Shown: positions 50,383-61,500 of the stretch, piece after piece
How positions within the stretch are numbered: position 1 is the first letter of the stretch
Layout: every line of letters begins with the position of its first letter
Assembly: GCF_000234665.1 (NCBI RefSeq)
Contig: NC_018310.1
Location: 248,001 to 312,000, forward strand
Source: Leishmania mexicana MHOM/GT/2001/U1103
Taxonomy: Eukaryota; Euglenozoa; Kinetoplastea; Trypanosomatida; Trypanosomatidae
DNA: 64,000 nt
Direction of reading: 5' to 3'
Translations under genes and position numbers: made by a program
Notes under the pieces: generated by a model
The model's database searches: none
What the model was told of the DNA's origin: nothing
What the model saw: the letters and a program-made list of their open reading frames with translations, nothing else

Positions 50383-51592
50383 CAACACCAGCAGCAGCGC
50401 CAGCCGCAACCGCATCCGCTCCACCTGTTCCACGTCGGCGTCCTGTGTGTGGAGCAGGGTGGGTAGGCGGGGGGGGGGCTAGAGATGAGTAGAGCGGCGG
50501 GTGCACTGCTCGGCCCTTCTCTCTGGCGCTACAACCCCCCCCCCGATCCTTGCCGTGCGGCCCATCTTCGTGATCGCTGTCGTTGTGATCCGTCCGCCTG
50601 CACCCGCCCTCCGTCTCTCGCGCTCGCTCTCTCTCTCTCCAGCGGCCGAAGAGGAGCGCACACGTAATGACGTGGAGGCGGCGCGTCCGTCGCGCGTGTT
50701 TTGTATGTTGCGCTCTCTCTGCTCCTTCGTGCGTGTGCGTGTTTGTTTGTGACGGTGCATTTGGCAGACGTGGGCCCTCTCGCAACCCAGCCTAACCCCA
50801 ACCCTATTCCTCCTCCCTCTTCCCCATTGCTGCTGTGGCGCACGTGCCTGTGCCTCCCCTCTCCGTCGTGCTCTTCAGGTGGCGGATCAAGGAGACGCAC
50901 CCGAAAAATCTGCGCCTGGGGCTCTGTGTGCCTCCTGCTCTGCGCCGGACTCGCCCCTCCCCCCGTGTCTTGCCCCCTCTGCGCGTCTGTTGTTCTGTAT
51001 AATGTGGCTTCAACTTCTCTTGGTGTGCTGGCGCCGCCTCGTCGCCACCGCGCATCCCCCCACCCCACCCCACCCCACCTCCCGCTTGTACCTCCTCCTC
51101 TCCTTCGAATAGTGCCCATCGTCGTCGACCCCCCCCCCCCTCTCGCGACTACGCGATGGAAAAAGGTTGGCTGGCCGGGGATCCGCGGTCTGCCTGGGGC
51201 TCCTCTCACCCTTCTCCGCCCGCTGAGCTTCTCCTCGTCTTGCGAGGCAGGACACGTGCACCGCCGAGGACAGGGCACCGATGCCCGATATCGATCTACG
51301 TCTCCCCTCTCGCTTACTCGAGTGACTGATGCGTGCTGCGGTGTGTTCGTCTGCCTCACTCCACTCCACTCCGCCTCCTCTACTTTACCTTGTCGTTCTT
51401 TGCCATTTTCCGGGGCTTTGCATGCGCCGTTGCCCCGACGGCTCTTGCGCTCGCTCACAGAACTCGAAGACACGACACAGGCACGGCCGGGGCGGAGAGT
51501 ACTCGCGTGCGTGCTGTAGCGGGCTCGGCGCTTCGGTTCTTGTGGTGTGCGTGTCCTCCCTCAGCGTCGGCACCAGCATCCCATCGCATGCC
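50383..51592 (+). other. 1.2 kb spacer after the RRM gene
   Basis: No gene seen. It begins with CAG/CCA-rich sequence that continues the coding-like composition past the stop, then C/T tracts (50625-50640, 50795-50830), a CCCCA repeat around 51057-51080 and a C run at 51130-51139. Confidence 0.55.
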
Positions 51593-53667
51593 ATGGATGG
51601 CACACCTCCCGTACCCACGAAGGAGGAGAAGAGAAACGGGCAATTATCACAGAGCGAGCTCTCTGGTCACCAGTCACCACACTGCCGCGCCGCGCGCACG
51701 TCACGGGGGGGGTGCACCACGCCAGAATCGGGGTCTCGGAACAGCTGCGCCGCCTCCGTGTGACAAAGTGCAACAACCTCGAAAGCCTTCTTAGCGGCAG
51801 CGGTAGTCGCGTCGGCTGCTCTCCTCTCCTGAGGGAGTCTGCACGTGGCAGCTTCAGCCTTGCCACCGCGTCGGATGACGATGCTGTGAAGGCGGACTCT
51901 GCTTGGCAACGCGGTCGTACCACGGCCACCGCGTCAGTGACGGTGTGGCCGACCGACTCGGCTGAGGAGCGGCGCTTCCTCGCACTCGTTTAAAGGGAAT
52001 CGCAGCTACAAGACGCCTTTTTTTCCAGGTGATCGGCGTGCGTCCTCTCAGCGGCGACGTCGGCGAGCTCTCCGTTGCTTCTGCCATCCACAACGCGACA
52101 GGGGCGACGGTGATATCGGAGTGTCCGAGCGGGAAGAACGCGAGCAACTCGGCAATGTCGCGCGAGAGCATGAGCATGCACGCGAGCGACGTGCTACCAA
52201 CCACTGCAGCTGCAGCAAGGCCCGTGGTAGGCGCGCACCCGTCGTGCGCGAGCAGCTCCGATGCCGTGCACGGCAGCGGGGGGGATGTGGCGAACAGGGA
52301 TACTGCTGCCGTGACGGCTACTGCGCGCGTCAGCTTACCATCGCAGCTGTTGCTGCGCCCGACGCACGAGCGACGTTCAACTCTGTTGCGCAAACTGGTA
52401 GGCGATGGGCGGCCGCTCCGTGTTCCCGCTATCGTGATACAGAGCAATGCCGGCATCGATGAAGGCCACAAATCACCCCGACAGAGGCGGCAGGGATGAC
52501 GACAGCGATACGGAGGCCGGCGTGAACACGCATACGGCGTCTGGGCACATGCTAACCCTGTCACTGTCGTCCACCGCGGTGATGGCCGCCACGCCGACGG
52601 CGCTGCAGGGGTGCCTTTTGCCCGTCATTGCCCTCCACTTTAGCACCACCGGCTGTCCCCAAGTGGTTTCAGGACGTGACGTCCCGGGAAGGCGGCCAGG
52701 GCAGCCGGTGCAACAGCCCGCCTCGGCGGACAGCCCTCGCTCGATCGTGAAGCAGCGCCACCAGCCGTCCTGGGGTGTAGGGAGGCTGGATGCGCCACCG
52801 CAACGACCCATCTTCTACGTCGCTGCCGCGCACGATGACCACGGATCCTGTGTCACACATGCCAGTGACGGGAGGCGGCCGCAGCGATAGCACGGCGACG
52901 CTGGTGTAAGCGCAGCTGAGCCACGGCCTCTGGGCGGAACTCTGCAACAGCAGCATCGGCCATCTCCGTGCCCACGCACCACTCTGCGTCGGATCCCAGG
53001 AGGCCCACCCTCCCTCTTCGAGGCGGAACCTTTCATGCCTCCGCTCTATGGCAACGGAAGCAGCGGCGCGACGCGTTCTTGAAGGCGGCATCGGCGCCAT
53101 CGAGCACGCTCACATTGCTGAGCGGGGCGACGGATATCGCATCCCTTTCTTTCTCCTCTTACGCTGCGGCCGAACGCGTCTCGTCGAGGCAGCTGTAGGG
53201 GTGAGGCCACCGGAGCGCAGAGTGTGAGCTCGCGATTGCGCTGGTGTGACTGTGCCCTGTGTCGCCGCTGCCGCCGCATCCGCCCACTAAAAGTGCTGTT
53301 CGGTGTGCTGCCTGCGTCGTTATGGTCGTCTTGTGCACACTCCTCGGTGATGACTGCGGCGGGCGACGCAGTTGTCGACATCCGAGTGATGGCTGCGGTG
53401 CTGCAGATACAGTGCAGTGCCGAGCATCCCGCGCAACGGTCTTTGGACGCGGTGTGGCCAGCATCAAGGCGTTGTCCTGCGGCCGAAGAGGCGGCCGAGA
53501 GGGAGGTGCAGGGAAAAGGAATAGATGGATCGTGGCAGACGGGCGGCGCGTCAGTGAAGCACACTGTACCAAAAGCCGCTGCAGAACCGGCGGCAGCAGC
53601 AGCGGTGGTGCGCAGCACCTCCCTGCGCGTCGCTGCGCACTCGAGTGGGTGTGTTGCGCCACAATAG
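51593..53667 (+). pseudogene. Second broken gene of unknown product, in six reading-frame segments
   Basis: It starts with an ATG in good context (MDGTPPVPTKEEKRNGQLSQ). The frame breaks at a run of eight G (51705-51712) and continues as LRRLRVTKCNNLESLLSG to a TAA at 51991-51993 inside LALV-stop-RESQLQDAFF. It shifts again at seven T (52018-52024) to VIGVRPLSGDVGELSVASAI, ending at 52499, and shifts near 52475 to MLTLSLSSTAVMAATPTALQ. Near 52870 it moves to VTGGGRSDSTATLV, with a TAA at 52907-52909 before AQLSHGLWAELCNSSIGHL and on to about 53231. A last segment (53280-53667) has VMTAAGDAVVDIRVMAAVLQ. The composition of the chosen frames is protein-like and the alternatives are Arg/Cys-rich. 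The family is unknown. Two in-frame stops plus at least five shifts argue for decay over sequencing error. Confidence 0.62.
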
Positions 53668-54612
53668 CTTCAACTCCACGTGGAGAGGTGATGGACAGTG
53701 ATGTGCGCATCGGCTTCTTTCATCCTTTTGCGGCTTCATCAGCACAATGCTGCGATAGCCCCGCGCCCCGTGCCGCCCCCTCCCCCCTTCTCTGTTCGGT
53801 GGCGTAGCTCTGAGCTTGTGCGTGCTGCTTGTACCGCCTCGACCACCATCTTCCGTGCACCGTGCCTCAAACCGCCACTGCGGTGTTGGGGCGTCCTCAT
53901 CGCCGTCCCCCCGCTGCTGCTGCTGCTGCTGCTGCGGTCTGCATTCCCTCTGCTGTGTAATTTTAACCCACCCGCTCTGCAGCCGCGTCGTGATGCGAGC
54001 ACGCTCGTGCACACGTCTGCGCCTGCTTACATGTCGACGCCAGGGAGGGGGAGGGGGAGGCGCGCGGGGGGTGGTGGTGGTGCCGATACGCCGGCGGTGT
54101 GCGTTGTGGTGGGCATGAGTGGGGTTGCTGTTGCGGGGTGCACCCCATCCATCGGTGTGCATCCACCCGTCACCCTCTCTCAACAAGGCAGCTCACCCCA
54201 CGTCTCCCTATCCCTTTCCCTCGTTGTTCTTCGTGCGTTACATTCCTCGCTGTGCGCCGCCTCGTGCGGATGCCTCCCTCCCCCTTTTCCCGCGCACCTC
54301 GTCCTCTGCTGGGAGCCTTGTCAACACGGCGCTTGCCTGTCGGCGCCTCTGCTGTGCGGGAGCTTCGCGCTCATCCCTGTGGCTGGGTTACTGCGTGTTA
54401 GGACACGCGCTGGAGCGTGCTGGGCTTGCAGTCCTCGCGCACGGTGGCTCTCCCTCCTGGTCGTATCCTCTCGTGCTGCTCACCTGCCTTCATCTTCACC
54501 CACCTGCACATGCACACAAGGGCATGTGAACGCAACACCTGACGAAGCGAACCACGCGTGACGCCCACTTCGCACGCCATTTGCCTGCACCCCCCCTCCC
54601 TCCTCCATCCGA
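53668..54612 (+). other. Spacer between the broken gene and the single-pass membrane protein gene
   Basis: No intact gene. It contains (GCT)n at about 53911-53935, a GGGAGG run near 54041-54060, and C/T tracts, including one at 54447-54499 with AG at 54519-54520 that could be the splice acceptor for the next gene. Confidence 0.5.
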
Positions 54613-57600
54613 ATGCGGCCTTCACCGGCGCAGCAGAGACTGCCGCGACTGCTACTCGTGGCTGTGGGTACGGCGACGGTGGCGATGGCTGCGGGCGAGG
54701 CAGCGGACGTCGTCAGCCATGATTTTTGGTGGTGGCTCGCCCTCGGTTTTTCCGGCTTCTTGATCGTGCTGCTCATGTTCACGCTGCTCTTCTCCTGGAG
54801 CCGCTCTCTCGATGCGGCTGCCTCGGTGCCAGCATCGTCGCGCCACAGCAGGCGCCACCAGCTGGAGAGGCAGGACGACGTGCGCTCCTTCCATGGCGTG
54901 ACCTCCGTCTCGCCAGCCAAGGCCGCGATGCGTCACGCCAGCACCGGCATGGATGGCACAAAACGCGGCTCTGGTGAGGCTTCGGTCAGCTCGCTGCAGT
55001 ACGCGGATCATACGAACCGTTGCGAGAACGTCGAGGTGATGGCGGCTGCCTTCGAAGGTGGTGCCACGCCACTCTCGCACTATGCTGAGCCCCCACCACC
55101 GCGGGCGCCGGTGACGACGACCGTGCTCTTGGCAGGGCACAGGCCACAAAGGGTAACGCCGGCGTCGTCACGGCGATCACCCGGTATTCATTTTTGCACT
55201 GCGGCTACCGTGGCTCCGCGTGCTGCGTTGGATGCTCCGTCTCCCGCCGCGAGCTTACCCAAGCAGCTTCCGTCCTCTCCGCGGGCACAGCAGCATCGTC
55301 GACGAGACAACCTGGGAGAAGTGACGTCCGAGGCGGACGCGGACGTCGCTGCCAGCTCATCAGAAAACCCGCTGGCGATCGCTGGCCTTCACAGAGCAGG
55401 GCCGAAGCTGCTAGCGGATCTGGTAGGCGGCTCCGCACTACACGCCACTTCAGGAGCAGCGGCAGTTGGCGGGAGGGGCGGTGGCGACACCCCTCGTGAC
55501 CTCCCTTTGGACGAGCTAACATTCTCTGGTGCGCCTGTGCTTGCGTGGCATGGTGAGCCCGCACCGCAACCCACGCCCCCTGTACGGTTGCAGCGAGCGT
55601 CTTCGCAGCCGCAGCGGAGCAGCTCGTCTGATGCGGTGAAGCAGTACTACTTCGGCTTCAAGCGCTCGCAGGGTGCTGCCGGGGCGGCAGCACCCTCGGA
55701 GCTCATGCTGCGACGCGCGTCGCACGAGGCCGCACACGCACCGCCGCGACGCCGCTTCTCGCAAGCACGGCGGCGTCCTGTCGAGGTTCAGTCAGAGTTA
55801 CCACCGGGCCCAAGCTCTGAGGCGCCGCTCACGAGCGCACCCACCACGACCGCGACTGCGGCAGCACTGGCTTCTTCGACTCCGCACGACGGCGCCGTGT
55901 TCAAACCACTGACGCTGACGCTGCCGACGATGCGCCCGTTTGCCGCGCGCGAGAGCGCCGACGCCCCCTCACTGACGGAGCTGGAGCCGTCTCCGCAGAG
56001 ACTTCGCCCGGAGCTGTTTCACGTGAGCGGCGAGGGCGGCGGCCCTGCAGCAGTGAAGGCAGGTGCGTGCGGCGCGCAGCTCAACAGGCGCCCTGTCGCA
56101 CAGCTGCATTCGATAGAGGAGAAACCCACTCGGCAGCTGCTCATTCTTCATGCTGCGCCTGCGTCGACTAACTCGAAGCCACGTCGGCACTGGCACGACC
56201 GCCCGTTGTCGTCGCAGCCGCCAGTGCGCTCACGCAGCGGTGCTTCGCAGTCGTCTGCAGCTCAGCGGACAGCATCGGCGGGCAGCACGACAGTGACGAA
56301 GGGCGTGCCGCAGCTGTTTTTTGGCAAGCGTGGCGCATCGCCGGTGCGGCCGCCGGCGGTAGCAGCATCTTCCCAGCCCACTACGGCCATGGCGAAGGGA
56401 ACTCGGAGCGGCAGTGGCGGCACAGCCGCGCGTAGGCCACCCATCGCAAAGTTTCTGTCGGTAGACCATCTCACCCAGGCCCTCGCACCTGCTCTGGTGT
56501 CGCCATCGGCTTTCTCATCTATGAGCCCGCGGGCAGCGGCAGCAGCAGCAGCAGCAGCAGCCTCGATCGCGCGGGGCTCGTCTACACCAGCAAAGCCTAC
56601 CGCTACCGGCGGCGCATCCATCAGCCCGTCGCGTTGGGCGGTCGCCCCACACAGCGGCTCCTTCAGCTCCTCGATGAACGGCCGCTCGCCGCTCCGCAAC
56701 AGCCTGCGACGCAAGCGGAGCTCTAGCCTGGTGACGTTCCTCGACAAGGATGGTGCCAGTGTCGGCAGCGAGCCTCGTGGGGTCCACGCGCCACCGCCGC
56801 TCGCGCAGCATCTGCAGCTGTCACAGTCGTGCGAGCTGTCTGCTGGGTCGCCATCCTCATTCTATGCGTCTCCCTCTGCAGGCGGCAGTAGTGGAACAGC
56901 TTGGCTGGAGCGTCTTTCCGACCCTGCAGCGGCTACAGCCGCCACGAGCGCTCATGTTGTTCCAGTCCTGCCGAATGCCGGCGTGACCGTCGCACAGGGG
57001 CATCAGAGCCTCACGCTGCCGAGCGCCGCCGCGGCGGGAGAGCGACACCGGGAGCAGAGCCCCGCTACTCGTGAGCCGAGCGCGGCTTCAACCGCGACAC
57101 CGCCGGAGCTGCTTACCGACGTGGCAGCGCGCCGCACCCCGGCGGCGTTGGGACCACCAGCGTTTCTCAGCACCCGTCAGGGGGGCGGTGGCACAACAGC
57201 GGCTGCTGCTCTGGCACCAGGCCCAGCTGCAGAAAGCGATGGTATTGTCACCCAAGAGCGCTGCGACGGCGATAATGACGACTCTGTGAGCAGCGGGGCA
57301 AGCACCGTTGCCGCTGGCATGTTACCAGATGCTCCACGCGGCCGGCGAGGCACGTCCACCATGGGGCCGCCTGCTCCAACGGTCGCCTCGCAGCAGCAGC
57401 AGCTGGATTTGAGTGCGTCAGCCTACTCCGACGCACGTCAGCGGCTTTCCAGCGCCTCCGAAATCGAGGTACTGCGCATCACGCACCCGACCGGTGTGGT
57501 ACAGGTGTCACCTGCACCGCTCTCTGCCCTGGCGCGGCATCCTCGACACTATGACCTGACGCACACCGCCTCGCACCACCCGTCCACAGCATCAGGCCGC

Positions 57601-57708
57601 CGCCTCCTTGCTGCCCACAGCAACGCAGCGTTGCCGGCTCGCTCCCACTTCTCCGGCGCACAACTCGCACAGGCGTCGGCGACCCGCAGCAGCGGCAGCA
57701 TGCACTAG
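54613..57708 (+). CDS. Signal-anchored single-pass membrane protein with a long disordered tail
   Basis: A 1031-residue protein. The first 27 or so residues read as a signal peptide (RLPRLLLVAVGTATVAMA). A second hydrophobic helix, WWWLALGFSGFLIVLLMFTL, spans about 39-62 and is followed by Ser/Arg. If the signal is cleaved, only about 10 residues would face the lumen or outside, and ~970 residues would be cytoplasmic. The tail is Ser/Ala/Pro/Arg-rich, with a poly-Ala run near 640-652, basic Ser/Arg patches (SLRRKRSSSLVTFL near 695) and no folded domain that I can name. Alternatively both helices stay in the membrane as a hairpin. It may be a membrane-anchored scaffold; this is inference. Confidence 0.86.
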   Translation: MRPSPAQQRLPRLLLVAVGTATVAMAAGEAADVVSHDFWWWLALGFSGFLIVLLMFTLLFSWSRSLDAAASVPASSRHSRRHQLERQDDVRSFHGVTSVSPAKAAMRHASTGMDGTKRGSGEASVSSLQYADHTNRCENVEVMAAAFEGGATPLSHYAEPPPPRAPVTTTVLLAGHRPQRVTPASSRRSPGIHFCTAATVAPRAALDAPSPAASLPKQLPSSPRAQQHRRRDNLGEVTSEADADVAASSSENPLAIAGLHRAGPKLLADLVGGSALHATSGAAAVGGRGGGDTPRDLPLDELTFSGAPVLAWHGEPAPQPTPPVRLQRASSQPQRSSSSDAVKQYYFGFKRSQGAAGAAAPSELMLRRASHEAAHAPPRRRFSQARRRPVEVQSELPPGPSSEAPLTSAPTTTATAAALASSTPHDGAVFKPLTLTLPTMRPFAARESADAPSLTELEPSPQRLRPELFHVSGEGGGPAAVKAGACGAQLNRRPVAQLHSIEEKPTRQLLILHAAPASTNSKPRRHWHDRPLSSQPPVRSRSGASQSSAAQRTASAGSTTVTKGVPQLFFGKRGASPVRPPAVAASSQPTTAMAKGTRSGSGGTAARRPPIAKFLSVDHLTQALAPALVSPSAFSSMSPRAAAAAAAAAASIARGSSTPAKPTATGGASISPSRWAVAPHSGSFSSSMNGRSPLRNSLRRKRSSSLVTFLDKDGASVGSEPRGVHAPPPLAQHLQLSQSCELSAGSPSSFYASPSAGGSSGTAWLERLSDPAAATAATSAHVVPVLPNAGVTVAQGHQSLTLPSAAAAGERHREQSPATREPSAASTATPPELLTDVAARRTPAALGPPAFLSTRQGGGGTTAAAALAPGPAAESDGIVTQERCDGDNDDSVSSGASTVAAGMLPDAPRGRRGTSTMGPPAPTVASQQQQLDLSASAYSDARQRLSSASEIEVLRITHPTGVVQVSPAPLSALARHPRHYDLTHTASHHPSTASGRRLLAAHSNAALPARSHFSGAQLAQASATRSSGSMH

Positions 57709-58542
57709 AGCATGTTGGAGCGGATGCAAGCAAGGAGGCGGGGGGGGGCTCTGTCAGCACACATACCCCTACAGACAGCAGCGGGCCCCCACACGCGCAC
57801 GGCAACGGGCCTCCCCCCTCTCCCTCTTCCTTCCTCGCGCCGCGCCGGGCGGATGGTGACGGTGGTGGCGGGGGTGGGGAGGGGGAGAGGGGTGCCCTTG
57901 GCGTTTGTGGGTCATCCTCGTTTTCGACCTCGTCGTCGTATGCGCCCGCCTTTTTCTTTCATGGGTACAGTGCACCGAACGGCGCGCGCGGCGCGGCGGG
58001 GGACGGGCGAGAGGGGGGAGTGTGACGGTGCACTCGTGCGGCTGCTTACTCTGTGGCCATCATGGTACCTTTGCTATATAATCTGAGTGTTCTCCTTACA
58101 TCTGGTATCGTTGCGGGAGGGGAGCCTCCTCCCCAGCCGTCGATGGTGCTCGCGGCAACGCACACGTACACACACACACACACACGCACGCACGCACAGA
58201 CGTGCACCAGCACACTCCGACGCACGCCACGGCAGGCGTTCCTGTGGAGTGTTCGCATTACCCGTGTCTGCCCCTTCCCGCATCTGGATCGTCACCGGCG
58301 GCGTGACGCATGTGGGGGTCCGCCGCCTCCACGCATTGCTTATCATACACCGTGTCTCGCTCTCCTCTCCTCTCTCGCGCTCTGCTTGCCTGTGTTCGGG
58401 ATGTAAGCGCGCAGACGTGTGGCCGCTGGCTGCTCAGGTGTCGCTGCTTTACATCACCAACGGAGTACAGCCAGCACTGCTAGCACCTCCCCCACCCCCT
58501 TTCCCACACCTCCTCCCCGCCCCCGCGCATCGATCGCGTGTC
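57709..58542 (+). other. Spacer before the last gene
   Basis: No gene seen. A G run lies at 57739-57747, followed by GGTGGTGG-type G-rich sequence (57858-57890) and CA/CGCA repeats (58164-58197). A C/T tract at 58357-58390 leads to AG at 58406-58407. The final 450 bases are open in the frame of the next gene but contain no in-frame ATG before 58543. Confidence 0.55.
58357..58407 (+). promoter_or_regulatory. Putative trans-splice acceptor for the 58543 gene
   Basis: CTCGCTCTCCTCTCCTCTCT continues through CGCGCTCTGCTTGCC to the AG at 58406-58407, giving a 5' UTR of about 136 bases. AG at 58437-58438 (GCTGCTCAG) is a second option. Confidence 0.45.
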
Positions 58543-61500
58543 ATGGCAGCGACAGCGTCACAGGATACCGCAGAGGCGGCTGCCGCGGCGATAGAGTCAT
58601 GCATGAGCCCGCTATCGCCGCCACAGGCGTCACCCACGAGGGCGCGGCAGCGGCGACTCGTGGATGTTGACGGAAACTCTACAGCGACGGCGCACCCCGA
58701 CACCTCCATGTGGTCCATGGACTCTTTCAGAGAAACCACTCTAAGCTCTCTGGGGAGCGACGGCGTGGAGCCAGCGATGGTGGCGCCGGCACTGTCGTGG
58801 GAGGCGGAGCGGCAGCGATCGTCACGGGCCACCATTGCTGGGGGCAAATTACCGCTGTTGTTAGACGCCAACCTGACCCTGCAGGATCATGCGGCGGTAT
58901 CGCACCGACCGCAGGATCGTCAGACCAGAAACAGGGCCCAGAAGCAGGTCGTATGCAGGAGCGACGCGGAGGAGGATGGCCGCGCCGCCGGTGATGGCGA
59001 GTGCCGCTCTTCCAGAAGGCACGTGGTGATCTCGGAGGCCGCAGTGGAGAAGCAGTCGGTCTCCTCGGCGAGAACCCCTAGCACCGCTGCCCCACCGTCT
59101 CGCCTGACCGGCGAGCACCCGCAGCGTGCGTCCCTATTGCAGGCGCAGCAACTCCACACAAAACAATTGCCGTTGCCGTCCTTCTACCAGTCCGCGCCTC
59201 ACCAGCTGCCACTGCAGGCGGCGCGGATCTCCGGCGGCGGTGGCGGTGCCACCGTAGGCCCAGTGAACGAGCCACTTAGCACAGCGTACACAGCGGCGGC
59301 TAGCTCGGAGGCGGACAACACATCAGGCATCTTTCCTGCTTCGCAGTGGATGCGGACTACCCTGGGCGTCACTGCAACGCGTTCTTGTCCCCTCAAGGAG
59401 CCGGCGACCACATCACCGTCGCCTCCGCAACCAGCGACATGGGCGTCTCGCACGAACCTGTCTGCGGCGCAGGCGGCCGCGCAGCTGCACGAGCGTCGCG
59501 TAGCCGCGGCTCTGCAGTCACAAACGGAGATGCGCGAGTTCACGGCGATCATGCGGCGCATAGAGGCTGCGGGCGGAGCCAACGCGGTGCGTCCGCAGCC
59601 ACATCGGCGTCGTCGCCGCGAGGCCTGCGGCGGTGTCGAGAATGGCGCCTTGTCGTGTTGGCGCGCGTCGCACCAGGCCAACACGCCCCAAAGCAACAGC
59701 GCGACCAGCCATCCATCAGAGAAGCCATCGCTGCGTGGCAGTGTTGGGGCCGGTGACGGCGGCCGCGCCAGCATGGACGGCGAGGGGACAGACGGAGACG
59801 AGGCCAGGTCCTCGGCCACCTTCTCCGAGATGACGGAGCTGGAGGCAGAAGACTGTATTGCCGCCACCCCCAGCCCCTACCTTTGCACGGCTAGTGCAGC
59901 TGGGCCTGTGCAGGCTAGGCGGATTCACGGACGTCGCCGCGGAGCGCGCGGGGCCGCTGACGTGGTGTCACCAAAACCGTCAACTGACTTGACTGAGGTA
60001 GCTGCTGCTGCGAACATGTCCCGCATGGCGGTCTACAAGCTGCGCGATCGGACGGCGCGGGGGTGGGTTGCGCTGCAGCACAGACGGGTAGCGCTCATGC
60101 GCGCCGGGACGCCGGTGCTACAGCGCGAGATTGAAGCGAGTCAGCAACGACTGCTGCGCGCCTACAAGGGCAGCACAGAAGGTGGTGGCGGTGGTGCGGG
60201 TGCGCAGGCGCAAGCGGTGTCCCGCCAGGCCATGGCGGAGGCCGTGTCCACGGAAGACAGGCTGATGAGCGTGGCTGGACTGCCAGATGGTACACTGAAG
60301 CTCTTTAAGATTCCGGTGTCTGGCAACCTGATGGCGCTGACCGTCTCGTGGGGCGGCATCCCCGACGGTGCGCAACCCGACGACGGCGATGCTGGTAGCG
60401 ATGACGACAGCGTTGATAGTGATTCCTTGAGCATGAGGCACTCGGCGATGAATGTGAAGCGTGTGACGCAGGCACCAGAGGTGGGCGGAGAGGCAGACGA
60501 CGGGGTCAGGGAGGAGAAGAGCAGCAGTGACGGCGGCGACGGCAAAGACTCTGGCCCACCTTGGGTCGGCGGTGATACTCCCCTCGCGTCGATCGTGGCG
60601 CCGGATCAGCGCAGTACATCGCTGGCGCCATCCTCTTCTACGCTCAGCAACGGCATCTTGCACACTGACAATGCCCAGACGCTGACATCCGCTTCGTGTC
60701 TTCTCGGTGGCGACGTGGCGACTCTAGAGCAGGTGGCAGAGGCCCAAGAGGAGCAGTACCTGTGCAGCGAGCTACAGCGACGCCTGGCACAGGCAAGCGA
60801 GTGCACCATATACGGGCTGCACAACGCGCTGTGCGGCACGTGGGGTGACCGCCCATCAAAGTCTGCGAGGATGGCAGCTGCTGCTACAGACGCCGACGTC
60901 GTTGGTGGTGGTGATACTGATGCAGCCCCGCTCACCTTACCGGCGGTAGCGGGGCGTCGGCATCACCTGGGAGAGAGCGGTACGTCACCCGCTCTGCAAT
61001 CCCCAGCGCAGCAGACTTTGAGTCAGAGCACGCCCGTGAAGGTGCCCTCCATCGTAAAGACGCGCAACGCCGTGATCACCACCTCTGCGTCCGCGGCAGC
61101 TGCCGGCGCGCAGGAGCGGCGTGCCGCTGCACCCCCCTCTCCCCCTGACTCCTCCGGCTCCCCGAGTCGGCCACAGTATCACGGCGGCGCCCAGCTCGGA
61201 AGTGACGCGGCAAACTCTATGAGCACACTGAACTCTGTCCCCGCTGCGCGATCCCGCTCTGTGGCGGCACAGGCCACCACTTCTGTGACATCTGGATTCG
61301 GCGCGCAGACACCCGCGGGCGGCCTGCCGCCGTCCTGCCGCCCCCGACGCAGGAAGCGGTCTCCAAAGTGGAGGAGACTGCAACGACGCAGACCGCTGCC
61401 GCCTGTCATTGGCGTTGGCGAGCACTCCGCGGTGCTGCTCCAACAGGAGTTGCTGGCGACGCGGCGGTGGGAGCTGGAGGCGGACCAGGCGCACGCCCAT

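Noticed and set aside
58087..58542. In-frame open extension upstream of the last gene
   Set aside because: It has no ATG, contains His/Thr runs from CA repeats and includes the likely splice acceptor, so it is 5' UTR.
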